A DNA stretch of 64,000 bases from Steromphala cineraria (taxonomy: Eukaryota > Mollusca > Gastropoda > Trochida > Trochidae): NCBI GenBank assembly GCA_916613615.1, contig OU744726.1, positions 15,751,515-15,815,514 on the forward strand, written 5' to 3'. This document shows, one piece after another, positions 1-13,213 of this stretch. The position numbers were made by a program, and so were the translations under genes. The stretch's first letter is position 1. Every line of letters starts with the position of its first letter. The notes beneath the pieces are model-generated. The model was given only the letters and a program-made list of their open reading frames with translations. It was not told where the DNA came from and did no database searches.

Positions 1-3000
1 GCGAAGACTTCGTATCTACTTGTGTTAGAGGATGGCGGTTTGAGCGAAGACTTTGTATCTACTTGTATTAGAGGATGGCGGTTTGAGCGAAGACTTTGTA
101 TCTACTTGTGTTAGAGGATGGCGGTTTGAGCGAAGACTTCGTATCTACTTGTGTGAGAAGATGGCGGTTTGGGCAAGACTTTGTATCTACTTGTGTTAGA
201 GGATGGTCGTTTGGGCGAAGACTTTGTATCTACTTGTGTTAGAGGATGGCGGTTTGGGCGAAGACTTCGTATCTACTTGTGTTAGAAGATGGCGGTTTGA
301 GCGAAGACTTCGTATCTACTTGTGTTAGAGGATGGCGGTTTGGGCGAAAACTTTGTATCTACTTGTGTTAGAGGATGGCGGTTTGAGCGAAGACTTCGTA
401 TCTACTTGTGTTAGAGGATGGCGGTTTGAGCGAAGACTTCGTATCTACTTGTGTTAGAAGATGGCGGTTTGGGCGAAGACTTTGTATCTACTTGTGTTAG
501 AGGATGGTCGTTTGGGCGAAGACTTTGTATCTACTTGTGTTAGAGGATGGCGGTTTGAGCGAAGACTTCGTATCTACTTGTGTTAGAGGATGGCGGTTTG
601 GGCGAAGACTTCGTATCTACTTGTGTTAGAAGATGGCGGTTTGAGCGAAGACTTTGTATCTACTTGTGTTAGAGGATGGCTGTTTGGGCGAATACTTTGT
701 ATCTACTTGTGTTAGAAGATGGCGGTTTGGGCGAAGACTTTGTATCTACTTGTGTTAGAAGATGACCGTTTGGGCGAAGACTTTGTATCTACTTGTGTTA
801 GAGGATGGCGGTTTGAGCGAAGACTTTGTATCTACTTGTGTTAGAGGATGGCGGTTTGAGCGAAGACTTCGTATCTACTTGTGTTAGAGGATGGCGGTTT
901 GAGCGAAGACTTTGTATCTACTTGTGTTAGAAGATGGCGGTTTGGGCGAAGACTTTGTATCTACTTGTGTTAGAAGATGGCGGTTTGGGCGAAGACTTCG
1001 TATCTACTTGTGTTAGAAGATGGCCGTTTGGGCGAAGACTTCGTATCTACTTGTGTTAGAAGATGGCGGTTTGAGCGAAGACTTCGTATCTACTTGTGTT
1101 AGAGGATGGCCGTTTGGGCGAAGACTTTGTATCTACTTGTGTTAGAGGATGGCCGTTTGGGCGAAGACTTTGTATCGACTTGTGTTAGAAGATGGCGGTT
1201 TGAGCGAAGACTTTGTATCTACTTGTGTTAGAGGATGGCGGTTTGGGCGAAGACTTCGTATCTACTTGTGTTAGAAGATGGTCGTTTGAGCGAAGACTTT
1301 GTATCTACTTGTGTTAGAAGATGGTCGTTTGAGCGATGACTTTGTATCTACTTGTGTTAGAGGATGACGTTTGGGCGAAGACTTCGTATCTACTTGTGTT
1401 AGAAGATGGCGGTTTGAGCGAAGACTTCGTATCTACTTGTGTTAGAAGATGGCCGTTTGGGCGAAGACTTCGTATCTACTTGTGTTAGAGGATGGTCGTT
1501 TGGGCGAAGACTTCGTATCTACTTGTGTTAGAGGATGGCGGTTTGAGCGAAGACTTCGTATCTACTTGTGTTAGAGGATGACCGTTTTGGCGAAGACTTC
1601 GTATCTACTTGTGTTAGAAGATGGCCGTTTGAGCGAAGACTTCGTATCTACTTGTGTTAGAAGATGGCGGTTTGGGCGAAGACTTTGTATCTACTTGTGT
1701 TAGAGGATGGTCGTTTGGGCGAAGACTTTGTATCTACTTGTGTTAGAGGATGGCGGTTTGGGCGAAGACTTCGTATCTATTTGTGTTAGAAGATGGCGGT
1801 TTGAGCGAAGACTTCGTATCTACTTGTGTTAGAAGATGGCCGTTTGGGCGAAGACTTCGTATCTACTTGTGTTAGAGGATGGTCGTTTGGGCGAAGACTT
1901 CGTATCTACTTGTGTTAGAAGATGGCCGTTTGGGCGAAGACTTCGTATCTACTTGTGTTAGAAGATGGCCGTTTGAGGGAAGACTTCGTATCTACTTGTG
2001 GTAGAAGATGGCGGTTTGGGCGAAGACTTTGTATCTACTTGTGTTAGAGGATGGTCGTTTGGGCGAAGACTTCGTATCTACTTGTGTTAGAGGATGGTCG
2101 TTTGGGCGAAAACTTTGTATCTACTTGTGTTAGAAGATGGCGGTTTGAGCGAAGACTTCGTATCTACTTGTGTTAGAAGATGGCGGTTTGGGCGAAGACT
2201 TTGTATCTACTTGTGTTAGAGGATGGTCGTTTGGGCGAAGACTTTGTATCTACTTGTGTTAGAGGATGGCTGTTTGGGCGAAGACTTCGTATCTACTTGT
2301 GTTAGAAGATGGCGGTTTGGGCGAAGACTTTGTATCTACTTGTGTTAGAGGATGGTCGTTTGGGCGAAGACTTTGTATCTACTTGTGTTAGAGGATGGCG
2401 GTTTGGGCGAAGACTTTGTATCTACTTGTGTTAGAAGATGGCGGTTTGAGCGAAAACTTTGTATCTACTTGTGTTAGAAGATGGCGGTTTGAGCGAAGAC
2501 TTCGTATCTACTTGTGTTAGAAGATGGCGGTTTGGGCGAAGACTTTGTATCTACTTGTGTTAGAGGATGGTCGTTTGGGCGAAGACTTTGTATCTACTTG
2601 TGTTAGAGGATGGCTGTTTGGGCGAAGACTTCGTATCTACTTGTGTTAGAAGATGGCGGTTTTAGCGAAGACTTCGTATCTACTTGTGTTAGAGGATGGC
2701 GGTTTGGGCGAAAACTTTGTATCTACTTGTGTTAGAGGATGGCGGTTTGAGCGAAGACTTCGTATCTACTTGTGTTAGAGGATGGCGGTTTGAGCGAAGA
2801 CTTTGTATCTACTTGTGTTAGAGGATGGCGGTTTGAGCGAAGACTTCGTATCTACTTGTGTTAGAAGATGGCGGTTTGGGCGAAGACTTTGTATCTACTT
2901 GTGTTAGAGGATGGTCGTTTGGGCGAAGACTTTGTATCTACTTGTGTTAGAGGATGGCGGTTTGGGCGAAGACTTCGTATCTACTTGTGTTAGAAGATGG

Positions 3001-6000
3001 CGGTTTGAGCGAAGACTTCGTATCTACTTGTGTTAGAGGATGGCGGTTTGGGCGAAAACTTTGTATCTACTTGTGTTAGAGGATGGCGGTTTGAGCGAAG
3101 ACTTCGTATCTACTTGTGTTAGAGGATGGCGGTTTGGGCGAAGACTTCGTATCTACTTGTGTTAGAAGATGGCGGTTTGAGCGAAGACTTTGTATCTACT
3201 TGTGTTAGAAGATGGCCGTTTGGGCGAAGACTTCGTATCTACTTGTGTTAGAGGATGGTCGTTTGGGCGAAGACTTCGTATCTACTTGTGTTAGAAGATG
3301 GCCGTTTGGGCGAAGACTTCGTATCTACTTGTGTTAGAAGATGGCCGTTTGAGCGAAGACTTCGTATCTACTTGTGTTAGAAGATGGCGGTTTGGGCGAA
3401 GACTTTGTATCTACTTGTGTTAGAGGATGGTCGTTTGGGCGAAGACTTTGTATCTACTTGTGTTAGAGGATGGCGGTTTGGGCGAAGACTTCGTATCTAC
3501 TTGTGTTAGAAGATGGCGGTTTGAGCGAAGACTTCGTATCTACTTGTGATAGAGGATGGCGGTTTGGGCGAAAACTTTGTATCTACTTGTGTTAGAGGAT
3601 GGCGGTTTGAGCGAAGACTTCGTATCTACTTGTGTTAGAGGATGGCGGTTTGAGCGAAGACTTTGTATCTACTTGTGTTAGAGGATGGCGGTTTGAGCGA
3701 AGACTTTGTATCTACTTGTGTTAGAGGATGGCGGTTTGAGCGAAGACTTCGTATCTACTTGTGTTAGAAGATGGCGGTTTGGGCGAAGACTTTGTATCTA
3801 CTTGTGTTAGAGGATGGTCGTTTGGGCGAAGACTTTGTATCTACTTGTGTTAGAGGATGGCGGTTTGGGCGAAGACTTCGTATCTACTTGTGTTAGAAGA
3901 TGGCGGTTTGAGCGAAGACTTCGTATCTACTTGTGTTAGAGGATGGCGGTTTGGGCGAAAACTTTGTATCTACTTGTGTTAGAGGATGGCGGTTTGAGCG
4001 AAGACTTCGTATCTACTTGTGTTAGAGGATGGCGGTTTGAGCGAAGACTTCGTATCTACTTGTGTTAGAAGATGGCGGTTTGGGCGAAGACTTTGTATCT
4101 ACTTGTGTTAGAGGATGGTCGTTTGGGCGAAGACTTTGTAGCTACTTGTGTTAGAGGATGGCGGTTTGGGCGAAGACTTCGTATCTACTTGTGTTAGAAG
4201 ATGGCGGTTTGAGCGAAGACTTCGTATCTACTTGTGTTAGAGGATGGTCGTTTGGGCGAAGACTTTGTATCTACTTGTGTTAGAAGATGGCGGTTTGGGC
4301 GAAAACTTTGTATCTACTTGTGTTAGAGGATGGTCGTTTGGGCGAAGACTTCGTATCTACTTGTGTTAGAGGATGGTCGTTTGGGCGAAAACTTTGTATC
4401 TACTTGTGTTAGAGGATGGCGGTTTGAGCGAAGACTTCGTATCTACTTGTGTTAGAGGATGGCGGTTTGAGCGAAGACTTCGTATCTACTTGTGTTAGAA
4501 GATGGCGGTTTGGGTGAAGACTTTGTATCTACTTGTGTTAGAGGATGGTCGTTTGAGCGAAGACTTTGTATCTACTTGTGTTAGAGGATGGCGGTTTGAG
4601 CGAAGACTTTGTATCTACTTGTGTTAGAGGATGGCGGTTTGAGCGAAGACTTTGTATCTACTTGTGTTAGAAGATGGCGGTTTGGGCGAAGACTTTGTAT
4701 CTACTTGTGTTAGAGGATGGTGGTTTGGGCGAAGACTTCGTATCTACTTGTGTTAGAAGATGGCGGTTTGAGCGAAGACTTCGTATCTACTTGTGTTAGA
4801 GGATGGCGGTTTGAGCGAAGACTTCGTATCTACTTGTGTTAGAGGATGGCGGTTTGAGCGAAGACTTCGTATCTACTTGTGTTAGAGGATGGCGGTTTGA
4901 GCGAAGACTTCGTATCTACTTGTGTTAGAAGATGGCGGTTTGGGCGAAGACTTTGTATCTACTTGTGTTAGAGGATGGTCGTTTGGGCGAAGACTTTGTA
5001 TCTACTTGTGTTAGAGGATGGTCGTTTGGGCGAAGACTTTGTATCTACTTGTGTTAGAGGATGGCGGTTTGGGCGAAGACTTCGTATCTACTTGTGTTAG
5101 AAGATGGCGGTTTGAGCGAAGACTTCGCATCTACTTGTGTTAGAGGATGGTCGTTTGGGCGAAGACTTTGTATCTACTTGTGTTAGAAGATGGCGGTTTG
5201 GGCGAAAACTTTGTATCTACTTGTGTTAGAGGATGGTCGTTTGGGCGAAGACTTCGTATCTACTTGTGCTAGAGGATGGCGGTTTGAGCGAAGACTTTGT
5301 ATCTACTTGTGTTAGAGGATGGCGGTTTGAGCGAAGACTTTGTATCTACTTGTGTTAGAGGATGGCGGTTTGGGCGAAGACTTTGTATCTACTTGTGTTA
5401 GAGGATGGCCGTTTGGGCTAAGACTTTGTATCTACTTGTGTTAGAGGATGGCGGTTTGGGCGAAGACTTCGTATCTACTTGTGTTAGAGGATGGCGGTTT
5501 GAGCGAAGACTTCGTATCTACTTGTGTTAGAAGATGGCGGTTTGGGCGAAGACTTTGTATCTACTTGTGTTAGAAGATGGCGGTTTGAGCGAAGACTTTG
5601 TATCTACTTGTGTTAGAAGATGGCGGTTTGGGCGAAGACTTCGTATCTACTTGTGTTAGAGGATGGCCGTTTGGGCGAAGACTTTGTATCTACTTGTGTT
5701 AGAAGATGGCGGTTTGAGCGAAGACTTTGTATCTACTTGTGTTAGAAGATGGCGGTTTGGGCGAAGACTTCGTATCTACTTGTGTTAGAGGATGGCCGTT
5801 TGGGCGAAGACTTTGTATCTACTTGTGTTAGAAGATGGCGGTTTGAGCGAAGACTTTGTATCTACTTGTGTTAGAGGATGGTCGTTTGGGCGAAGACTTC
5901 GTATCTACTTGTGTTAGAAGATGGCCGTTTGGGCGAAGACTTTGTATCTACTTGTGTTAGAGGATGACGTTTGGGCGAAGACTTCGTATCTACTTGTGTT

Positions 6001-8847
6001 AGAGGATGGCGGTTTGGGCGAAGACTTTGTATCTACTTGTGTTAGAAGATGGCGGTTTGAGCGAAGACTTTGTATCTACTTGTGTTAGAGGATGGTCGTT
6101 TGGGCGAAGACTTCGTATCTACTTGTGTTAGAAGATGGCCGTTTGGGCGAAGACTTTGTATCTACTTGTGTTAGAAGATGGCGGTTTGAGCGAAGACTTT
6201 GTATCTACTTGTGTTAGAAGATGGTCGTTTGGGCGAAGACTTCGTATCTACTTGTGTTAGAGGATGGCCGTTTGGGCGAAGACTTTGTATCTACTTGTGT
6301 TAGAAGATGGCGGTTTGAGCGAAGACTTTGTATCTACTTGTGTTAGAAGATGGCGGTTTGGGCGAAGACTTCGTATCTACTTGTGTTAGAGGATGGCCGT
6401 TTGAGCGAAGACTTTGTATCTACTTGTGTTAGAAGATGGCGGTTTGAGCGAAGACTTCGTATCTACTTGTGTTAGAAGATGGCGGTTTGGGCGAAGACTT
6501 TGTATCTACTTGTGTTAGAAGATGGCGGTTTGGGCGAAGACTTCGTATCTACTTGTGTTAGAGGATGGCCGTTTGGGCGAAGACTTTGTATCTACTTGTG
6601 TTAGAAGATGGCGGTTTGAGCGAAGACTTTGTATCTACTTGTGTTAGAAGATGGCGGTTTGGGCGAAGACTTCGTATCTACTTGTGTTAGAGGATGGCCG
6701 TTTGGGCGAAGACTTTGTATCTACTTGTGTTAGAAGATGGCGGTTTGAGCGAAGACTTTGTATCTACTTGTGTTAGAGGATGGTCGTTTGGGCGAAGACT
6801 TCGTATCTACTTGTGTTAGAAGATGGCCGTTTGGGCGAAGACTTTGTATCTACTTGTGTTAGAGGATGACGTTTGGGCGAAGACTTCGTATCTACTTGTG
6901 TTAGAGGATGGCCGTTTGGGCGAAGACTTTGTATCTACTTGTGTTAGAAGATGGCGGTTTGAGCGAAGACTTTGTATCTACTTGTGTTAGAGGATGGTCG
7001 TTTGGGCGAAGACTTCGTATCTACTTGTGTTAGAAGATGGCCGTTTGGGCGAAGACTTTGTATCTACTTGTGTTAGAAGATGGCGGTTTGAGCGAAGACT
7101 TTGTATCTACTTGTGTTAGAAGATGGTCGTTTGGGCGAAGACTTCGTATCTACTTGTGTTAGAGGATGGCCGTTTGGGTGAAGACTTTGTATCTACTTGT
7201 GTTAGAAGATGGCGGTTTGAGCGAAGACTTTGTATCTACTTGTGTTAGAAGATGGCGGTTTGGGCGAAGACTTCGTATCTACTTGTGTTAGAGGATGGCC
7301 GTTTGAGCGAAGACTTTGTATCTACTTGTGTTAGAAGATGGCGGTTTGGGCGAAGACTTCGTATCTACTTGTGTTAGAGGATGGCCGTTTGAGCGAAGAC
7401 TTCGTATCTACTTGTGTTAGAAGATGGCGGTTTGAGCGAAGACTTCGTGTCTACTTGTGTTAGAGGATGGCCGTTTGGGCGAAGACTTTGTATCTACTTG
7501 TGTTAGAAGATGGCGGTTTGGGCGAAGACTTCGTATCTACTTGTGTTAGAAGATGGCGGTTTGGGCGAAGACTTTGTATCTACTTGTGTTAGAGGATGGC
7601 GGTTTGGGCGAAGACTTCGTATCTACTTGTGTAAGAAGATTGAGGTTTGAGCGAAGACTTCGTATCTACTTGTGTTAGAGGATGGTCGTTTGGGCGAAGA
7701 CTTTGTATCTACTTGTGTTAGAAGATGGCGGTTTGGGCGAAAACTTTGTATCTACTTGTGTTAGAGGATGGTCGTTTGGGCGAAGACTTCGTATCTACTT
7801 GTGCTAGAGGATGGCGGTTTGAGCGAAGACTTTGTAGTTACTTGTGTTAGAGGATGGCGGTTTGGGCGAAGACTTCGTATCTACTTGTGTTAGAGGATGG
7901 CCGTTTGAGCGAAGACTTTGTATCTACTTGTGTTAGAAGATGGCGGTTTGGGCGAAGACTTCGTATCTACTTGTGTTAGAGGATGGCCGTTTGAGCGAAG
8001 ACTTCGTATCTACTTGTGTTAGAAGATGGCGGTTTGAGCGAAGACTTCGTGTCTACTTGTGTTAGAGGATGGCCGTTTGGGCGAAGACTTTGTATCTACT
8101 TGTGTTAGAAGATGGCGGTTTGGGCGAAGACTTCGTATCTACTTGTGTTAGAAGATGGCGGTTTGGGCGAAGACTTTGTATCTACTTGTGTTAGAGGATG
8201 GCGGTTTGGGCGAAGACTTTGTATCTACTTGTGTTAGAAGATGGCGGTTTGGGCGAAGACTTCGTATCTACTTGTGTTAGAGGATGGCCGTTTGGGCGAA
8301 GACTTTGTATCTACTTGTGTTAGAAGATGGCGGTTTGAGCGAAGACTTTGTATCTACTTGTGTTAGAGGATGGTCGTTTGGGCGAAGACTTCGTATCTAC
8401 TTGTGTTAGAAGATGGCCGTTTGGGCGAAGACTTTGTATCTACTTGTGTTAGAGGATGACGTTTGGGCGAAGACTTCGTATCTACTTGTGTTAGAGGATG
8501 GCCGTTTGGGCGAAGACTTTGTATCTACTTGTGTTAGAAGATGGCGGTTTGGGCGAAGACTTTGTATCTACTTGTGTTAGAGGATGGTCGTTTGGGCGAA
8601 GACTTCGTATCTACTTGTGTTAGAAGATGGCCGTTTGAGCGAAGACTTCGTGTCAACTTGTGTTAGAGGATGGCCGTTTGGGCGAAGACTTTGTATCTAC
8701 TTGTGTTAGAAGATGGCGGTTTGGGCGAAGACTTCGTATCTACTTGTGTTAGAGGATGGCGGTTTGGGCGAAAACTTTGTATCTACTTGTGTTAGAGGAT
8801 GGCGGTTTGGGCGAAGACTTTGTATCTACTTGTGTTAGAGGATGGCG
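1..8847 (+). repeat. 43-bp satellite array, about 205 copies
   Basis: A head-to-tail array with a 43-bp period fills the first 8.8 kb and is open at the left edge. Units begin gcgaagacttcgtatctact and end near gatggcggtttga. Variation is concentrated at a few sites: ttc/ttt before gt, gagg/gaag, gcgg/gtcg/gccg/gctg, and ttga/ttgg. A few units are 42 bp (the gatgacgtttg variant near 1366, 5962, 6863 and 8453). Because 43 is not a multiple of three, and each unit contains tag, no long reading frame exists. From about 5560 to 7120 the units are often grouped in threes (129 bp), and 7262-7610 recurs exactly 602 bp (14 units) downstream. The right border is sharp, at gatggcg followed by unrelated sequence. 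This is non-coding satellite DNA; its chromosomal location cannot be told from here. Confidence 0.97.
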
Positions 8848-9835
8848 TACTTCGATCGGACTAAGGACGAGTAAGGGAATCGATTACAATACGTTTGTGC
8901 ACAGTTTCTACCCCGTCCATTCAGTCCTCAGTCAGGTCTAACTCGTTCTCAGCACGACCATAGTCAGTTGTTCGTACGTGTTAAATATTGAAAATGTTTT
9001 GATTTAGTTAGTACGTTCTTGCACAGTCATAAAAGTTCTAATAAGGTCCTCATTGCGTTTAACTCGTTCATAGTACGTTGCAAAATTCTCACACAGTTCT
9101 TACTACGTTTGCAGTTCGGTATGTAGGGATCTTCTTGTTCGGATGTTCAGTTGATGTGAGTTTTGCCTTTTCTTTGCTTTCTCTTCTGAATTTGATATGT
9201 CTCAGACATATTAGTCTCTGACTGTGTGACAGAAGATTCAGAAGGTGCAGGCGATGAGACTATCTCTGGAACAAAAGCCTCGGCCACAATGACTTCTATA
9301 GGGCTAGTGGATCTGGTATTTTATTTCCTGTGAACAACCTTCCTCTGACCATACCTCTTCTTTTTTGGAGGCATGACGTTTTCACATTGAAATTTAGAAC
9401 GCTTATGAGAACGGACAAGGACGTGCTGGGTATTTATAGAAAACCGGCCAGAACTGGATTATTTTACAATTAAAACGCACTGAGAACGGAATCAGGACCT
9501 TGTGAAAACGGAAAGAACTGTTTGAAAACGACTTGGTCGCAGCTAGGACGGAATTTTGCGTATCAAGAAAGAGATTGGTCTAATTTAGAATGAATATGAA
9601 CTGTCTAAGAACGGAATGAACTGGTTGAAGACGTCCTGAAAAACGAGGCGAACGGGCAATACTATCCAAATTGAATCTAAACGTGTTAGACACTGCCCGA
9701 AAGACTGAATGAACGTGCTGAGAACTAGTACTGTGTATGAATGAACTGGCGTCATACTTGGATAAAATATAAACAATCTTTACTCGTTTCCATGTTTTGC
9801 TTTAATTTTGGACGGAGTAGGACGTAGTGAGAACG
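8848..9835. mobile_element. Relic of a probable DNA transposon beside the satellite
   Basis: The left part (8940-9110) is rich in short motifs such as cgttctcagcacgac and gttctcacac. The right part (9400-9840) carries the same kind of motifs in reverse complement, for example gaacgtgctgagaac near 9712 and agaacggaatgaact near 9610. A broken, lysine-rich reading frame lies between them. Dispersed inverted subterminal motifs around a small ORF suggest a decayed DNA transposon. I see no clean terminal inverted repeat or target duplication, so the edges are approximate and the superfamily is unknown. Confidence 0.4.
9147..9374 (-). pseudogene. Broken ORF with lysine-rich N-terminus
   Basis: From the ATG at 9374 the frame reads MPPKKKRYGQRKVVHRK, meets an in-frame TAA after 17 codons, and then continues without further stops for 57 codons through an acidic/serine segment (PEIVSSPAPSESSVTQSE) to a second basic stretch (IQKRKQRKGK) before TGA. 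The basic start resembles a nuclear localisation or DNA-binding tail. The sequence looks like a fragment of a transposon-encoded protein, but I cannot name the family. One stop interrupts it, so it is not intact. Confidence 0.4.
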
Positions 9836-12800
9836 ACCATGGTGTTACTCACTGGACAGGCATTACGTTACGCAGATAGCCTAGTGAAGTAATATCGAGT
9901 TAACCATTGAAGGCATCTATTATCATAAAGGTAAGTTAACCCCTAAATATAACACAAAAGGAATTGCACCTAAGTCACTAAAATGATAGTTGAACATTAG
10001 ATATGATAATAAAATTAAATTTCACTCTTTTCTATAAAGTGTCGATCCACAAGAACTTCGTTGCGACTTTAAGTAAATCATTCTAGCAAAGATTTATTTC
10101 TTGGATGATGTTGGGTCGCAAATACTGCTACAATTAATTGTCTTAAAAATCAAGGAATCCAATTATTTCGTAAGATCAAAGTCATGTTGGTAAGCAAAAT
10201 TTGAGTTCATCATAATCGTGTATGCTATTTTGCCATGAATAAAGATACCACACGATCATGAAGATACCTTCAGTTGTGACCACCATGATATCTGTCTCTG
10301 CTCCATTTCGCCTCATAAGATGAGTTTTTATTTGGTAAATAAATTGATTATGGCCATTGCGGCCTTGCAGTGGTCTAATGTATGTATGGTCACAGTATGA
10401 AGACAGATTGAGATGAGGAGTAGGGTTTTCATTGAATCTACATGTGTAAGTAAATTTAGATCGACAGTTTCATATATTGTCAGGAATAAATGATTCAAAC
10501 TAAAATTAATTTTAATCATAGTATGCGTATTCAGTAGTTAAACAAAGCATGCATGCACATATTTGTTTGCATGACACTGATAATGATAATGCAATTTGAA
10601 CAATTAGCTAGGAAAGCAAGGACCATTAATATGTACCGAAAGAAGCATACGTAAAATATTATTCTGCACGGATCGAATTTGTAAATATATCTCTAAAATG
10701 GAGAAAATTCAGGTAGTCATAGCGAATGATGATAAAACATTCATATCTGATTATCGAAAAGAAATAGACTCATAAAATCAACACAGATTTCTTAATACTG
10801 TTTTGACTTATATATTAGGCGAGTTTATCATAATTTCTTTTTTTTAAATCCATTTCACAGAAACCGCCGAAAATAAAAATCCGAAAAGGTTGAAAATCCA
10901 AAACTGCGCATCTACACATGTTGACACCAATACCAAGTTTCAATTGGGTAGGTTTAATACTTTTGGAGTTATGCTCCGGAAACGAAATTATAGAAACATT
11001 TAGAAATCTTCACATCAGGAACCGGTTGTGACGAGACTTAGGTACGAGTTCACTATTCCTGTAACTATATCCTGTGTGTATCCTCGTTAACGTTAGATTC
11101 TTGAGTGCAGGAGTTTGATCTAGCTGGATTGATGTCTGTTTTTGCTAGCTTGACACCATTGTTAACATATGCCCTTGCTGAGTGGAAATTTTTTAAGTTA
11201 TCATGGAACTGAAAATTTTCTAGATTCTGAATATTGTTAAATTTCGATAGAGAGTCAGTTCCCACGGACGACTCACAGAACACAATAGGGTGAGATTGAT
11301 TTTACCTTTACCCTAGGTGTGTGCTTTTATTTTATGAAAATTATTTGAAATTCATATCATATCTACATAATAAGCACATTATCATATTCGAAATTTCTTA
11401 TACTGGTGCTCTATAGTGTCTTTTGAATAGATAATATATATTGATAGTATATATTATATATAGATTATATATGTAAGGTTGATAAACACGCACCTGAATA
11501 TTTGATAGATAAACTGCTTTAGTGCTTTTAGTGCATCTAGTGAATCTGACACACACATTTAAATCTAAAACACGTGAAATTTATTGAATTATTTTGAAAT
11601 GTTCACATATTTTTTTCATTTCACTTTCATATAGACTATAAAGGTTATTATTTATATACACCTGGCCTGGAGAGGAAACATACTCCCTTAGAGCAATATA
11701 ATTATACTGTTTATGATAACTCTCTCTCGTAACAACTTTCAGCATTTTATTGGCGCTTCTTACACTTGTCAACACAATGAAAATAGTAAGAATAGAAGAG
11801 TTGTCATTTGCAAACATCCTAATGTTTTGATATATCACCAGCTCTTTAAATAAAGATAGACACTCATGAAAAATAAAACCACATTTTATCAAAACAATAC
11901 TTTATTTCTGAATAACAACATTTGACAACACTCGTGTAGTGAAAACATGCGTGAGCTCTGGCTTCGTTGATCAGAAACTGTTTTTAAGAATTTAATACTT
12001 ATTAAAAAGTTTACTGAAAACAGCGAAAAATTAGCAAAGACATGCTTGAGGTAAATGGTATGTAGATCATTATTATGACAATAAAGCACTCAACAAAATA
12101 CGTTAAGAATTACGCTTATTTTCAATATTTAGATATTCTGTAGTTTAACAAAAACAATTATCATTCGTCAAATTTGAAAAAAGGTGTTGTCTTTGTACTT
12201 AGAATCAGAGATTTTAAGATTTCAACGTAAATGTTAAAAAAAGAAAACTTTTTCAAAACATTTGGAAGTCAAGTTTTTTTATCGCAGATTATGACTATTA
12301 TATGGTTAAATTCATAAGTATTTTCTGGTTATAAGAGTTGATATCAAAATAGTGGAATGTTACGCTGATTGTTGGGAAGAACATATACAAAATGTAACTC
12401 AACATAAATAAAACGAAGCAAACAAGTGGCCAGTAGTATATCAGATCGACAAGTTAAATATTTCTAGACAAAATCAAACTCTGATTGAAGAATAGACACT
12501 ACAACCGGTAAATAACCATTACTAATAATGTTAATATCTATGAGGCTGAACCAACTAGTTAAAAGTAATTGATGTTGGAAGTGTACTGACAGTACAAAAT
12601 CTGCAACCTGCAGATTGCAAAGTAACATGTCATGTGTAGAACAATAGTTAATCTCGTATAAAAGGTGACCCAATTAAAAAACATCATACCAATTGAAATG
12701 GAAACATTTTGACATTTGGTAAGGTCGTTCATCTACCAAAATATCCTTAATTTCTTTTGTCATTATTAAATATATTATATAGGACAAAGAAAAAAACGGC

Positions 12801-13213
12801 GATTGTCCTAGAAAGGTATCGTGCACTGAGTTTCTCGCGTTTAGCAGCTGACAGAACAAACACAGAAGTTTTCATTACACATAAAAATGTTTAGAAAATA
12901 GTTAATGACGATAGTTATCATCAGATGTTATAAAAGTTTGTTCTTGTATCTTGTGAGCGACCTTTGCATAATGAAAACATGGTTGTATCTATTGCAGCGA
13001 TGTTAAGGCAGTGGAAATATATATTTGTTAGTACAATACAAGATAAAATGCTATTTTCATACTAGGTATCAAGAACTAAGGATCAACCCTGGTCTCGAAG
13101 AACTGATTATGACGTATAGTTTGCAAGACCTCCCCATAAACGAAAGGAAATGCCTCTATTGCAGTGGTAGTATAGTAGTAGGAGTAGATATTTCTAAGAT
13201 GTGAGACACGTGT
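9836..13213. other. Intergenic AT-rich DNA downstream of USP-A
   Basis: No supported gene. It should contain the USP-A 3'UTR next to 13214, but I could not place a convincing polyadenylation signal close to the stop codon. There is an AT-dinucleotide-like tract at about 11440-11480 and an interspersed-repeat fragment at 10885-11005. The short reading frames here have no recognisable domains. Confidence 0.6.
10885..11005. repeat. Interspersed repeat fragment
   Basis: The stretch containing gacaccaataccaagtttca and gttatgctccgga resembles a dispersed repeat common in invertebrate genomes. The longer piece at 17825-18085 may belong to the same type. This is recognition from memory; no ends can be defined here. 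Confidence 0.3.

Noticed and set aside
8756..8941. 61-codon plus-strand frame across the satellite edge
   Set aside because: It is made of satellite units plus flank. The 43-bp period shifts frame and no coding signal exists.
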